From an uncultured Gammaproteobacteria bacterium (lineage in GTDB: Bacteria > Pseudomonadota > Gammaproteobacteria > Pseudomonadales > Pseudohongiellaceae), in the NCBI GenBank assembly GCA_913031035.1, contig CAJWGN010000003.1, forward strand, positions 1 through 64,000: a stretch of DNA of 64,000 nt. The letters run 5' to 3'. Positions within the stretch are counted from its first letter, which is position 1. The number at the start of each line of letters is the position of its first letter. The translations under genes and the position numbers were made by a program. Under the pieces are notes generated by a model that saw nothing but the letters and a program-made list of their open reading frames with translations, had not been told where the DNA came from and ran no database searches. This document shows positions 1 through 8,735 of this stretch, piece after piece.

Positions 1-399
1 GCGGAAATCCCCGCAGCCAATGGCCAAGGTAATGCCCGCAGCATTGTCAGAGCGCAAACCGCCATGGCGAATGGCGGAGTCGCCTTTGGTAAAACGCTGA
101 TGTCAGAAGCCGGCACAAGACGAATCTTCGAACAACAATCTAAAGGGCGGGACTTAGTATTAGGAGTCCCCATTGTTTTTGGCATGGGTTATGGACTAAA
201 TAGTGACAAGGTACCCATTAGCCCAAACAAAAACACTTGTTACTGGGGTGGCTGGGGCGGCTCATCTGTGGTGATTGATCAAGACGAAGGGCTGTGTTTT
301 TCTTACGTGATGAATCGAATGGAGTCAGGTCTGTTAGGTGACCCTCGAGGAGCAGGGCTGGCCGCGGCCATGTATGCTTCGCAGATTAGAGGGCAGTAA
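1..399 (+). CDS. Serine hydrolase of the beta-lactamase family, C-terminal part
   Basis: This is the 3' end of a gene that begins before the window; the frame is open from base 1 to a TAA at 397-399. The visible 132 residues fit the C-terminal part of class C beta-lactamase/esterase-like serine hydrolases. The segment YWGGWGGSS occupies the place of the family's third catalytic motif (H/KxG-like, near the end of the fold) and is followed by the usual strand VVIDQDEGLCFSYVMNRM. The upstream SxxK and YxN motifs lie outside the window, so activity and substrate cannot be judged. These proteins are often esterases or peptidases rather than true beta-lactamases. Confidence 0.75.
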   Translation, partial: AEIPAANGQGNARSIVRAQTAMANGGVAFGKTLMSEAGTRRIFEQQSKGRDLVLGVPIVFGMGYGLNSDKVPISPNKNTCYWGGWGGSSVVIDQDEGLCFSYVMNRMESGLLGDPRGAGLAAAMYASQIRGQ

Positions 400-612
400 A
401 TAAGGAAACAGGTAAGGGTGTTCTGTTAACTTAATAAAATAACTATTCTGATGCCAAGCTTAATTTATTAGCTTATCAGTGCTCCAAAGCGTTTCATCTG
501 ACCCCTCTCTTTATTTTTCTAAGGGGGGCTGCAGCCGTATTTTCACTTCGACCCTGCTTACTTTCTCATTCTGTCTTTTTACTCATGCCTGACCTTTTTG
601 TTCTTACTTGTC

Positions 613-2184
613 TTAGTTAGGGATATCGGCATCTTGAGCTTCCCGAATGATCTCGGCGCCATCTTGATCTAACAGAAACCCTAGAGAGACAAGCTCCCTG
701 ACGCTGTTCATGACAGCGTTAACATAGGCGCTGTGTGTTGGATAAAGCTCCTTTAGTTTTTCAGGGCTAAAAGGTATTTCATGGCCGGCAATACGGCAGA
801 AGGATTCTCCGGTGGAGTTGCCGTTCCATGTGCTAGTGGCTACATCCACATAGGGTGAACGGAGGCCGCCGATGACATTGCCGTGTTCATCTAGCACGGG
901 CTGGCCATCGACTACTTGAATCAGATCAGCCCGGGGTGGGGCGATATCATTGCGCGCCCATTGATCCAACCAAACCAGGGCGGTATTGAATGCCAGTCTG
1001 TTTGGAAAGCGACTACGTGGGCCTTCATTGCAAGCTAAGGGGGGCACTGCACGGCCGGCTTTTAAAAGATCTGCAGGCTTTGCTCCCCAGTAAAGCTCAT
1101 CCGGTGATGCATGGCCGGAGCCAGCTACCTCATAGCGTCGGAATTGATTGCTTGGGGAATCACTGTCCGCCTGCCTGCTGGCAATACCAAACAAGTAGTC
1201 AGACTGACTCATAATATGAATGACCGGTACGCCCGCATTTTCAATGGGTCGGCGCGGATCATCCCTAGCTATTCTTGGGGCGCATTGATTAATTGACGAG
1301 GGGCCGCTGGACACGGCAACCAGATAGCCGTCAAACAGTGACGTGCCTCGTGCCTTGATTACTTCTGGATGAATGGCATTGATATAGGTGTAAAGAAAAC
1401 TACCGGTCTGTGAATAACCCCAAGCGTAGAGCTTATCTGCGATGCTCTCCGAGGAGTTATAGCGAAACGGATTTGCGCTGTCGGCGCTGCGTAGCCAAGA
1501 GCCTACTTGGGTATGAATATCCCATATTAATCCGTTTTCGTTGGCTTGTGTGGTGTCTCTGCTAACTTCACAGTTCAGCGGGTCGCTAGCAGCCAGAGGG
1601 TTCGCCCAAGATAAAGGCGCGTATCGTTGGGCATCGAATTGCTTTAATGTCTCCACCGCAATTGGTTTGGCCGTTATGCCTACCCAGGCATCGCCGTTTC
1701 GCAGTATCTGTTTATGAGAAATTGCCCACGCTATATTGAGATCAAATAGGTTGGACGGGTTAAGCATCTCGACGATGACGTTACCACTGAAGCGGGCTGC
1801 GTTTACTGGGCGGCGAATCAGCAGGCGAGTTGTATAGGGAACATCCGGGGTGCGAATTTCTAATTTACCGCGCTCTGGCCAATCATAAACGTTGGCGTTA
1901 CCGCTGATAAAAAATTCTTCTTCGACGTATCCAAATTCCGCCATATTCTGTGGCTGCAAAGTATGTCCAGCAGCCCCAAAGGGATGAGATTCAGGTGTAA
2001 CCGGCACGGGTCCGGTAACCTGCGTGGAGGCAGATGTATAGTTTGCAGAGTTTTGTGGCTGGGAGTAAAGTGTTGCACAGTGCAGCGTTAGCGAGAGGAG
2101 TCCTGCCAGGCTTAATAACCTCCCAGCAGCTTTTGTGCCTCCTAACTTGGATAGTGTGCTTGCAGATGAATGCAATAATCCCAT
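613..2184 (-). CDS. Exported alpha/beta hydrolase domain protein
   Basis: A 523-residue protein. The N-terminus has a hydrophobic segment at about residues 22-40 (LLSLAGLLSLTLHCATLYSQ), consistent with a signal peptide. The nucleophile-elbow motif GYSQTG lies near residue 255, and a late His (GSGHASPDE) could complete the triad. The overall pattern resembles the large alpha/beta hydrolase domain family (Abhydrolase_10 type) found in marine and steroid-degrading proteobacteria. It is probably a periplasmic esterase; the substrate is unknown. The gene is monocistronic, with 613 empty bases upstream. The ATG at 2184 has a weak GGTAG ribosome site. Confidence 0.7.
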   Translation of the reverse strand: MGLLHSSASTLSKLGGTKAAGRLLSLAGLLSLTLHCATLYSQPQNSANYTSASTQVTGPVPVTPESHPFGAAGHTLQPQNMAEFGYVEEEFFISGNANVYDWPERGKLEIRTPDVPYTTRLLIRRPVNAARFSGNVIVEMLNPSNLFDLNIAWAISHKQILRNGDAWVGITAKPIAVETLKQFDAQRYAPLSWANPLAASDPLNCEVSRDTTQANENGLIWDIHTQVGSWLRSADSANPFRYNSSESIADKLYAWGYSQTGSFLYTYINAIHPEVIKARGTSLFDGYLVAVSSGPSSINQCAPRIARDDPRRPIENAGVPVIHIMSQSDYLFGIASRQADSDSPSNQFRRYEVAGSGHASPDELYWGAKPADLLKAGRAVPPLACNEGPRSRFPNRLAFNTALVWLDQWARNDIAPPRADLIQVVDGQPVLDEHGNVIGGLRSPYVDVATSTWNGNSTGESFCRIAGHEIPFSPEKLKELYPTHSAYVNAVMNSVRELVSLGFLLDQDGAEIIREAQDADIPN

Positions 2185-2797
2185 AAATTTCTACCTGATT
2201 AATTTTTGTTATTGGGTCTGCAGGTTCGGCAGCTAGGCTAAGCTTAAGTAGCTTCCAAGAGAAAAACAAACGTTATTTGGCCGGTAGGGGCCTGATAAGT
2301 TAGCTGCTTCGATTCAGAAATCCTGTATCACAAACCACTATATGGCCATCCCCCTTTCCTCAGTAAAAGATACGCTGTTCGGCATTTCGCAAGCTCTGCA
2401 TTAAAGCCAGCTTGCGCTGTAAGATAAAACTTAAATAAATTGGAATTACTGTCCAAAAATATGCGCGTCCGTTTTATAGCTGTATGCGTTGGGTGCAAGC
2501 TCAGGGCAATGGTAGGTAACAAATTGCTAATAGCTGGTGCTGATAGTGAAGGGTGCCAGAGAGTGTTTTTTTAGCCCTTATAGTTTTACTCGAAGGAATT
2601 AGGAGTTTTATATTCCGCCTGAATTCAGAGCTAGCAGCGGATCAAAAGGTAGCCCGTTGGTGGCGTTGGGCTTTGCCGGGTTATAACAGTTTAGGTTTGC
2701 AGCTTCGGGGCTTAGACAGTGCCGGGAGACAGCCAACTTTGGAGCTGTTCAGCTGGATTCTTCAGATTTATAAATGTACCGAACTGTTAGCGCAAGC
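2185..2797. other. Intergenic region without a supported gene
   Basis: 613 bases between the start of the hydrolase gene and the 3' end of the amidohydrolase gene. Open frames on both strands (for example a GTG-initiated plus-strand frame from 2553) lack a ribosome site and resemble no known family. It must hold the promoter of the minus-strand hydrolase gene, but I cannot pinpoint it. Confidence 0.5.
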
Positions 2798-4336
2798 TTA
2801 ACGCCGCAGCACTTGTCCCGATCTAGCCCCGGTAGGTTCGCCTTTATCAAGGACGAGCACACCGTTAACCCATACTTTTTCTACGCCGCTGGAAAGCACC
2901 TGCCCGTCTCTTATGCTCGCATGGTCTTGCATAGTCTCAGGATCGAAAAGAACTAGGTCGGCTTTGAACCCAGGTTGAATAATGCCTCTATCGGTAAAGC
3001 CCATATGCAGGGCCGCCCTTGATGTCATCGCTTCGACTGCCTTCTCGACACTTAACACGCTGCTGCCGCGAACATAGTTCGCGAATATTCTGGGGAAAGT
3101 GCCGTAGCCTCGCGGATGCCCCTGAAACCCTCCATCGCTTGAGATATTGATATGCGGCCATTGAGCGAACGTTTCAATATCTCTTTCACTCATGGATCTT
3201 CCCATGATCGATTCGGCTGACCTGTCATCGTTTGCCGCTGACCAGATCTGGGCCTCTTTCATTAAGTTTGACAGAGTCTGCACTTCAGTTGTACCTCGCA
3301 GAAGCGCAATCTCAGCAACCGATTTGTTCACATAGCTAGGGTCAGGTTCGAAGTGAGTAAAAATAATCCCATTGGCAGGAGTTAGTTCGTCTAGGACGTA
3401 TTTTATCTCCTCCAAATCGTCCGCATCTCGATTAGGCAGTAGCACCCAGATGGTGGACTGCCAGTATTCGTAAGGATAGAGATCGGCAGTGATGTCTATT
3501 CCTTCCGCCCGAGCCCCATTAAGTAACCCAAGCATACGCTCAGATTGACCCCATAGGCCCTTCGCTGCGAGCTTAATATGTGACACTTGCACCGGCATGC
3601 CGGTTTCCCTGCCAATGTTTATAATCTCATCGACTGCGTCCCAGACGAAACGATCTTCAGAGCGCATATGAGAGATGTATCTGCCGCCGATCTTAGCTGT
3701 GTCTTTCGCGAGGGTGAGCACTTCCTCGCGGGTAGAGTACAGACCGGGCTCATACTCCAATCCGGTAGAGAGTCCTAGCGCTCCTGAGTCCATCTCAGAT
3801 TTAAGCAGCGCTTGCATGGCGGCGATCTCTGCGCTGCTTGCCTGTTGATTGGCATTCTGGCCCATCACCTCCTCGCGCAGTGTATTGTGCCCGACATAGG
3901 AGGCGAAATTAACGGCGCTGGGATTCGCATCAAAATCGTCAAACAAGTTTTGCAGGGGCAGAGAGTGGCCCCCATCCTGGCCGAATACCGAAGTTGTTAT
4001 GCCTTGGGTTAATAGCGGCAGAGCATCTCGATTATCAGCGAGTCCAACATCGTGATGACTATGTGTATCGATAAAGCCGGGTGCAATAACTAGGCCGCCG
4101 GCATCGATAATCTGTTCACCCTCTAAAGCTTCCAACGCACCGATGGCGACAATGTATTGGTCTTTAATTCTCACTGCGCCGGTGCTCCTTAGCCCTCCTG
4201 TGCCATCCACAATAATGGCGTTTTTGATAAGAATGCTTGAAGAATTTAAGGAGGGCGCTGTGGTAAATTGCGAACAGCCGCTTATGAGTAAAGCGCAAAG
4301 TAAGCATAGCCAATTGCAGGGTGGTTTGTTGTGCAT
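2798..4336 (-). CDS. N-acyl-D-amino-acid deacylase family amidohydrolase (lipoprotein)
   Basis: A 512-residue metal-dependent amidohydrolase. The N-terminus LLCALLISGCSQ is a lipobox, so the mature protein should be a membrane-anchored lipoprotein. The metal motif DTHSHHD sits near residue 92. YISHMRSE and VQVSHIK near residues 220-255 match the D-aminoacylase branch, which hydrolyses N-acyl-D-amino acids. The C-terminal SGVEKVWVNGVLVLDKGEPTG segment is the usual beta-sandwich end of the amidohydrolase superfamily, so the gene looks complete. The exact substrate is not determined; dihydropyrimidinase-like or dipeptidase activity cannot be excluded. Confidence 0.8.
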   Translation of the reverse strand: MHNKPPCNWLCLLCALLISGCSQFTTAPSLNSSSILIKNAIIVDGTGGLRSTGAVRIKDQYIVAIGALEALEGEQIIDAGGLVIAPGFIDTHSHHDVGLADNRDALPLLTQGITTSVFGQDGGHSLPLQNLFDDFDANPSAVNFASYVGHNTLREEVMGQNANQQASSAEIAAMQALLKSEMDSGALGLSTGLEYEPGLYSTREEVLTLAKDTAKIGGRYISHMRSEDRFVWDAVDEIINIGRETGMPVQVSHIKLAAKGLWGQSERMLGLLNGARAEGIDITADLYPYEYWQSTIWVLLPNRDADDLEEIKYVLDELTPANGIIFTHFEPDPSYVNKSVAEIALLRGTTEVQTLSNLMKEAQIWSAANDDRSAESIMGRSMSERDIETFAQWPHINISSDGGFQGHPRGYGTFPRIFANYVRGSSVLSVEKAVEAMTSRAALHMGFTDRGIIQPGFKADLVLFDPETMQDHASIRDGQVLSSGVEKVWVNGVLVLDKGEPTGARSGQVLRR

Positions 4337-4377
4337 TAGGTTATTTCCCGGTTCGGTTGAATCTCAAATTTATAATG

Positions 4378-4950
4378 TTAACTGGCAGTCATCCCACAGT
4401 TTGAGCGAGGATGGGCTCTTTGATTAGGAGCGGTGTGCCCAAGACTGTCTGATTTCGCGAGTCGATCTCTATTCCTTTTTAAGCCATTCTCATACGCTGC
4501 GCAATCTTTGGCCCTAGTGCTGTCACCAAGCTTGTCCAATTTGCATAGATTCTTGTTCAAGCTGAGCAGAACTTCGATAGATTTTTTGCCTATTTCGGTT
4601 TCATAGATATCGAGGAGCCCTTGAATTTCTGCAAGCGTGAAATACTTGTCATAAAGTGGAAAGAATAGGTTTTCAATAGACCCGCTGGCCGTCTCCGCAG
4701 CCATCACCACCTGAACTTCTTTGGTGACGATTACAAGCGCTCTGGGGTGGATATCGGGGCAGGTTTGCTGAAGTACCGTTGTCATCTGTTATGTCATGGC
4801 TTGTCCGAATTGCTCGCCAACTTGCAACGCGCCGGTGACTCTCATTAGCTCTTCAATTGCTGCCTGTTTGTCTGGGTCGATGGCTGAGTCTTGCGCTGTA
4901 GCGGGGAGAGTCAGTAGGGCTAGGATTAGCAAAATAAACGGTTTGGTCAT
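4378..4950 (-). pseudogene. DUF2059 protein gene interrupted by an in-frame TAA
   Basis: Two minus-strand frames in the same register form one DUF2059-like protein of about 190 residues split by a single stop. The first part starts at the ATG at 4950 (ribosome site AAGAGG) and encodes 53 residues, including a signal peptide ending ATA-QD, then reaches TAA at 4791-4789. Without the stop it continues directly through QMTTVLQQ into the DUF2059 core (FFPLYDKYFTLAEIQGLLDIYE) and ends at 4378. The missing residue was probably Gln or Lys, one base change from TAA. The downstream part has an ATG at 4785 but no signal peptide. Alternatives are a sequencing error, or readthrough, since CAG follows the stop. 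Confidence 0.75.
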
Positions 4951-4970
4951 TGGGAAGCCTCTTTTGACGG

Positions 4971-5009
4971 GTTCTATTGGCCTGTTCTATTGACCCGTTC
5001 TACCGATCT
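4971..5009. repeat. Three imperfect 13-bp tandem repeats
   Basis: Units at 4971-4983 (GTTCTATTGGCCT), 4984-4996 (GTTCTATTGACCC) and 4997-5009 (GTTCTACCGATCT). They lie just upstream of the broken DUF2059 gene and so overlap its promoter region. No known protein-binding motif was recognised. Confidence 0.7.
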
Positions 5010-5611
5010 GTTTTCAGTCTATATCTACTGACACAGAATCACCATGAGAATAGGGGTGGGTCAACTTGACTAAAAGCGCCGATAGATTATCTCCGGTAAA
5101 TGAATTAGCGCTCTGGGTGGGCCTTTTCTGCAGTAACTGCGTCAGCTAACTGCTATAAATGGCGATAGCTCATGGCTCTACTAGAGTGCTCTGATTGGTA
5201 ATGTAGAGCTTGGGCCTCAATAACTGCTCCAATGATTCCTGAGGTGAACTCGACTATGAACCGAGTTTTGCGTCGTTAATGGATAGCAGTCAGAGTAAGT
5301 ACTCTACCGCCTTGCCTGACCCAGCCAAGAAGTTTCAACATCCGAATCTCCTCTGACTTGGGCAGCGGTTACTAACCGGTTACCATGTATGTCATCTCGG
5401 AGCCGCGACCTGTTTACCTCGTCAATTGAGGTTTCATAACTAAAAGAATAATGACAAGAATCATTCATCAGCTCATGCAAGGAATAGACGGCCGAGTTCG
5501 GGAAAGGTCAGTCACGTCGTTAATTTTCGCTATGACGCGCGCTACAGTGCAAACGTTTAACTAACACTATCAAAAGTCGCAAACTGCCTCGGCGGTTTCA
5601 AGGAACAAGGA
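5010..5611. other. Intergenic region before selO
   Basis: About 600 bases without a supported gene, tRNA or recognisable repeat. It separates the DUF2059 remnant (minus) from selO (plus) and should contain the selO promoter. I see no clear consensus promoter. Confidence 0.45.
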
Positions 5612-7111
5612 ATGCAAGAACCAACCGCTCCATTTTGTTTTAGCAACAGTTACGCTGAAGAACTGCTAGATTTCTACGTCGAGTGTCAGCCGATGGCTGT
5701 TCAGGAGCCAGAACTGCTGCAATTCAACGCCTCACTCGCCACCGAACTTGGATTAGGTCTAGAGGCGCTGGTCTCACAGGACTTGGCTCAGGTTTTCTCG
5801 GGACAGACATTGCTGGATGGCTCTCGCCCGCTCGCACAAGCCTATGCTGGGCATCAGTTTGGCGGATTCTCCCCTCAGTTGGGTGACGGACGCGGCTTGC
5901 TGTTGGGTGAGGTGGCAGGGTCCAATGGAGATCGCAGGGACATTGCTTTAAAAGGTTCCGGGCCGACGGCGTTTTCTCGCGGCGGCGACGGTAAGGCGGC
6001 GGTTGGAGCGGTACTGCGTGAATACCTGATCGGGGAGGCAATGCACTGTCTTGGTATTCCGACCACGCGTGCCTTGGCGGCGGTTGCCACAGGCGAATTA
6101 GTGTATCGCGAGCGACCTTTGCCCGGGGCGATCCTTACTCGCGTCGCTGCCAGCCATATTCGCGTTGGAACATTTCAGTTTTTTGCAGCACGGCAGCGAT
6201 GGGATCAGGTTCGTCAGTTGGCCAACTATGCTATCGAGCGGCACGATCCGCAGATCAGTGCCGACAACGATAATGATCCCGACCGTTATCTAGCGCTCCT
6301 GCAAGAGGTCTCCGAACGTCAAGCCGCTTTGATCGCGAATTGGATGCTGGTTGGGTTCATTCACGGTGTTATGAACACCGACAACATGGCTATCTCTGGT
6401 GAGACGATTGACTATGGTCCTTGCGCTTACATGGAATCTTTTAGCCCGGATGCAGTATTCAGTTCGATTGATCAACAAGGGCGCTACGCCTATAAAAATC
6501 AGCCGCAGATAGCTCAGTGGAATTTGACTCGATTGGCCGAGACATTGCTTCCGTTGATTGATGAAGACGATCCTGAGGGCGCCGTCCCGAAAGTGGAAGC
6601 GATCCTGAACGATTTTATACCTCACTATGAAAAGCTATGGTTAGCTGGTGCGCAAAACAAACTAGGATTAGAAAACCCCAGTTCGGATATCGACGGCGAC
6701 AAGTTGCTGGTGAAGGATTGGCTGAATTTGCTGAAGGTGCACTCGGTTGACTACACGCTGGCGTGGCGAAGGCTTGCGGACGCCGCTGATGGTAATTTGC
6801 AAAAACTTGAAGCGTTGTTTCCTGCCGGAGATATACTCGCTGACTGGCTAGCTCGCTGGCATCAAAGGACTGCCCAGCAGTCTGCATCGGACACGGCTGA
6901 GAGAATGCGTTCGGTTAACCCAATCTACATCCCGCGTAACCATTTGGTAGAAGAAGCTTTAGATGCAGCATCTGAGGGTGACTTGGCGCCATTCGAGGAA
7001 TTGCTTGCGGTGCTTAAAACTCCCTTTGAAGAGAGGCCAACGCTTTCGCGCTACGCGACACCGGCGCCTAAAGAGTTTATGGACCAGTATGAGACATTCT
7101 GCGGCACTTAG
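5612..7111 (+). CDS. selO: Protein adenylyltransferase SelO (YdiU family)
   Basis: A 499-residue pseudokinase-fold enzyme that transfers AMP from ATP to Ser, Thr or Tyr of target proteins, known in E. coli for redox-linked AMPylation. Visible motifs are AGHQFGGFSPQLGDGR near residues 79-94, the nucleotide-binding Lys in ALKGSG at about 114, the Glu in LREYLIGEA, and the metal/catalytic segments MNTDNM and DYGPC. A C-terminal Cys (FCGT end) occupies the region of the selenocysteine in eukaryotic homologues. The ATG at 5612 is preceded by AAGGAACAAGGA. Length is close to that of the E. coli protein. The gene stands alone, convergent with the suf operon. Confidence 0.95.
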   Translation: MQEPTAPFCFSNSYAEELLDFYVECQPMAVQEPELLQFNASLATELGLGLEALVSQDLAQVFSGQTLLDGSRPLAQAYAGHQFGGFSPQLGDGRGLLLGEVAGSNGDRRDIALKGSGPTAFSRGGDGKAAVGAVLREYLIGEAMHCLGIPTTRALAAVATGELVYRERPLPGAILTRVAASHIRVGTFQFFAARQRWDQVRQLANYAIERHDPQISADNDNDPDRYLALLQEVSERQAALIANWMLVGFIHGVMNTDNMAISGETIDYGPCAYMESFSPDAVFSSIDQQGRYAYKNQPQIAQWNLTRLAETLLPLIDEDDPEGAVPKVEAILNDFIPHYEKLWLAGAQNKLGLENPSSDIDGDKLLVKDWLNLLKVHSVDYTLAWRRLADAADGNLQKLEALFPAGDILADWLARWHQRTAQQSASDTAERMRSVNPIYIPRNHLVEEALDAASEGDLAPFEELLAVLKTPFEERPTLSRYATPAPKEFMDQYETFCGT

Positions 7112-7356
7112 TTTTAAGGGGTAGTACGGAGTTTTAAGCAGTCTCGAACGGCCTCAATTTTCGGGATTGGGGTATGCGGAAAAAGACAACCATTAGGGCT
7201 TTCGTGTTTGCTAGTTGCTGATATGATTAAAGGTAGTAGCCGCTGTATTGCGTGAGAGTAGTTGGACGAGAGTCAGTAGGTGGTCGGTGGTCGAGCAATT
7301 GCTCCGACATCTTGGAGCCTTACAGCATAGTCATTTTCTGCCAGGATGTTGGACCG

Positions 7357-7809
7357 TTAAGCCGCTTGCGCAGTTGCTAGTTTTTGGATCTTACTGATCA
7401 TCGAGCGCAGGCCGTTACCGCGCGTTGGTGAAATATGGCGGAACAAATCTAGCCGTTCAAATAGCTTGTCAATATCCGTTGCCAGCAAATCTGCTGGTGT
7501 GCGGTTGTTCAGCGCCACTAGAATAATCGCTGCTAGTCCGCGCACAATGATGGCGTCGGAATCGATCAACAGAAGAAGTTTACCGCTGTCTTTGTCGTAA
7601 TGGTGGATTAGCCACACCTGGCTCTGGCAGCCGTGAACATAGTTTACTTCTGTGCGCTGGGATTCTGGAAACGGCGGCAACTGCTTGCCCAGATCAATTA
7701 TAAAGGCGTAGCGGTCTTCCCAGTCGTCGAGAAACTCAAAGGCGTCGAAGACATCTTCCAATGTGGTGCTGGTACCCAGCGAGTTGTTGTTAAAATCACT
7801 GGCGTTCAT
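7357..7809 (-). CDS. sufE: Cysteine desulfuration protein SufE
   Basis: SufE accepts persulfide sulfur from SufS and passes it to the SufBCD scaffold. The persulfide Cys is at about residue 61 in VNYVHGCQSQVW, the family signature. The start is taken at the ATG at 7809, giving 150 residues. That start overlaps the sufT stop by one base (TAATG), so the two are probably translationally coupled; the longer upstream frame lies inside sufT. It is the last gene of the minus-strand suf operon. Confidence 0.95.
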   Translation of the reverse strand: MNASDFNNNSLGTSTTLEDVFDAFEFLDDWEDRYAFIIDLGKQLPPFPESQRTEVNYVHGCQSQVWLIHHYDKDSGKLLLLIDSDAIIVRGLAAIILVALNNRTPADLLATDIDKLFERLDLFRHISPTRGNGLRSMISKIQKLATAQAA

Positions 7810-8351
7810 TAAATCATTCCTAGTTCCAGTTTGGCTTCGTCGGAGAGCATGTCTTTGCTCCACAGTGGATCAAAGGTTATTTCTACGGTAACTTTGTCTA
7901 CATTGGGTACGTGTTCTAGCTTAGTTTTTACGTCCATGGCAATCACCGGGCCCATGCCGCAGCCGGCGGCTGTAAGGGTCATGGTAATTTCAACGTGGTT
8001 GCCCACTTCGGGATCTTTCTCTATCTTACAGCTGTAAATCAGGCCCATTTCTACCACGCTGACGGGGATTTCTGGGTCGTAGCAGTTGCCCATGGCTTCC
8101 CACAGCTGATCTTCGTTGACTGAGCCGTCGTCTGTAGCTTCAAAGCTACTGACCTGTGGCTCTTTTCCTAAAGCATCGGCGTCGTAGCCTTCAATGCGCG
8201 CCATATTGCCGTTTACCGCTACGGTATAGGTGCCACCTAGCGACTGGGTGATGCTAATGAAGGAATTCGCCGGAATCATGATTTCCGTACCTGATGGCAC
8301 AAGGAGTGCTTCTACCTCGCGTGTGGTTACTACAACTTCCCGTTCTTCCAT
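7809..8351 (-). CDS. sufT: Fe-S maturation factor SufT (MIP18/DUF59 family)
   Basis: A 180-residue protein with an N-terminal extension (about residues 1-95) followed by a MIP18-like domain with YDPEIPVSVVEMGLIYSCKIE. A Cys in GCGMGPVIAMDVK further on is typical. SufT helps deliver Fe-S clusters to client proteins under high demand. It starts 11 bases after sufA and overlaps sufE by one base, in the common sufA-sufT-sufE order. Confidence 0.92.
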   Translation of the reverse strand: MEEREVVVTTREVEALLVPSGTEIMIPANSFISITQSLGGTYTVAVNGNMARIEGYDADALGKEPQVSSFEATDDGSVNEDQLWEAMGNCYDPEIPVSVVEMGLIYSCKIEKDPEVGNHVEITMTLTAAGCGMGPVIAMDVKTKLEHVPNVDKVTVEITFDPLWSKDMLSDEAKLELGMI

Positions 8352-8362
8352 CTTCTACTCCG

Positions 8363-8722
8363 TCACGTCACTGTGAAGCTTTCGCCGCAGCCGCATTCTG
8401 CTGTGGCGTTGGGGTTACGAAATTCAAAAGTGGAGTTTACCCCTGCAGTGACAAAATCTATTTCAATACCGTTCACTAGTGGTAAGTGTATGGTTTTTAC
8501 AAACACGTCTACGCCGTCGAGATGAAAAATCTGATCTTCCTTGCTGGATTCTTCCACCCATTGGGTTTCGTACTTGAAGCCGGAGCATCCGCTTTCTCGA
8601 ATCGCTAAGCGAATGCCTAAGGCCTCCGGGTTTTTTTTCAACTGCTTGCGAACGTGCTCGATCGCGCTGGGAGTCATCGTAACTGCAACCGCAGCGGTCG
8701 GATTGAATATTTGAGCTGTCAT
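8363..8722 (-). CDS. sufA: Fe-S cluster A-type carrier SufA
   Basis: A 119-residue A-type carrier that receives clusters from the SufBCD scaffold and transfers them to apoproteins. The three ligand cysteines are visible at about residues 46 (ESGCSG), 110 and 112 (CGCGESF). The start at 8722 is decided by a strong GGAGGTGG ribosome site; the longer upstream frame overlaps sufS and lacks such a site. Within the operon it lies 13 bases after sufS. It could also be called ErpA/IscA-like, but context favours SufA. Confidence 0.92.
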   Translation of the reverse strand: MTAQIFNPTAAVAVTMTPSAIEHVRKQLKKNPEALGIRLAIRESGCSGFKYETQWVEESSKEDQIFHLDGVDVFVKTIHLPLVNGIEIDFVTAGVNSTFEFRNPNATAECGCGESFTVT

Positions 8723-8735
8723 GATTCCACCTCCA

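Noticed and set aside
2553-2801. Plus-strand frame of 82 codons in the gap before the amidohydrolase
   Set aside because: GTG start without ribosome site, overlaps the end of the opposite gene and has no recognisable pattern.
4378-4785. The downstream DUF2059 frame as an independent gene
   Set aside because: It would lack the signal peptide and a ribosome site; the in-frame upstream half explains it better as one broken gene.
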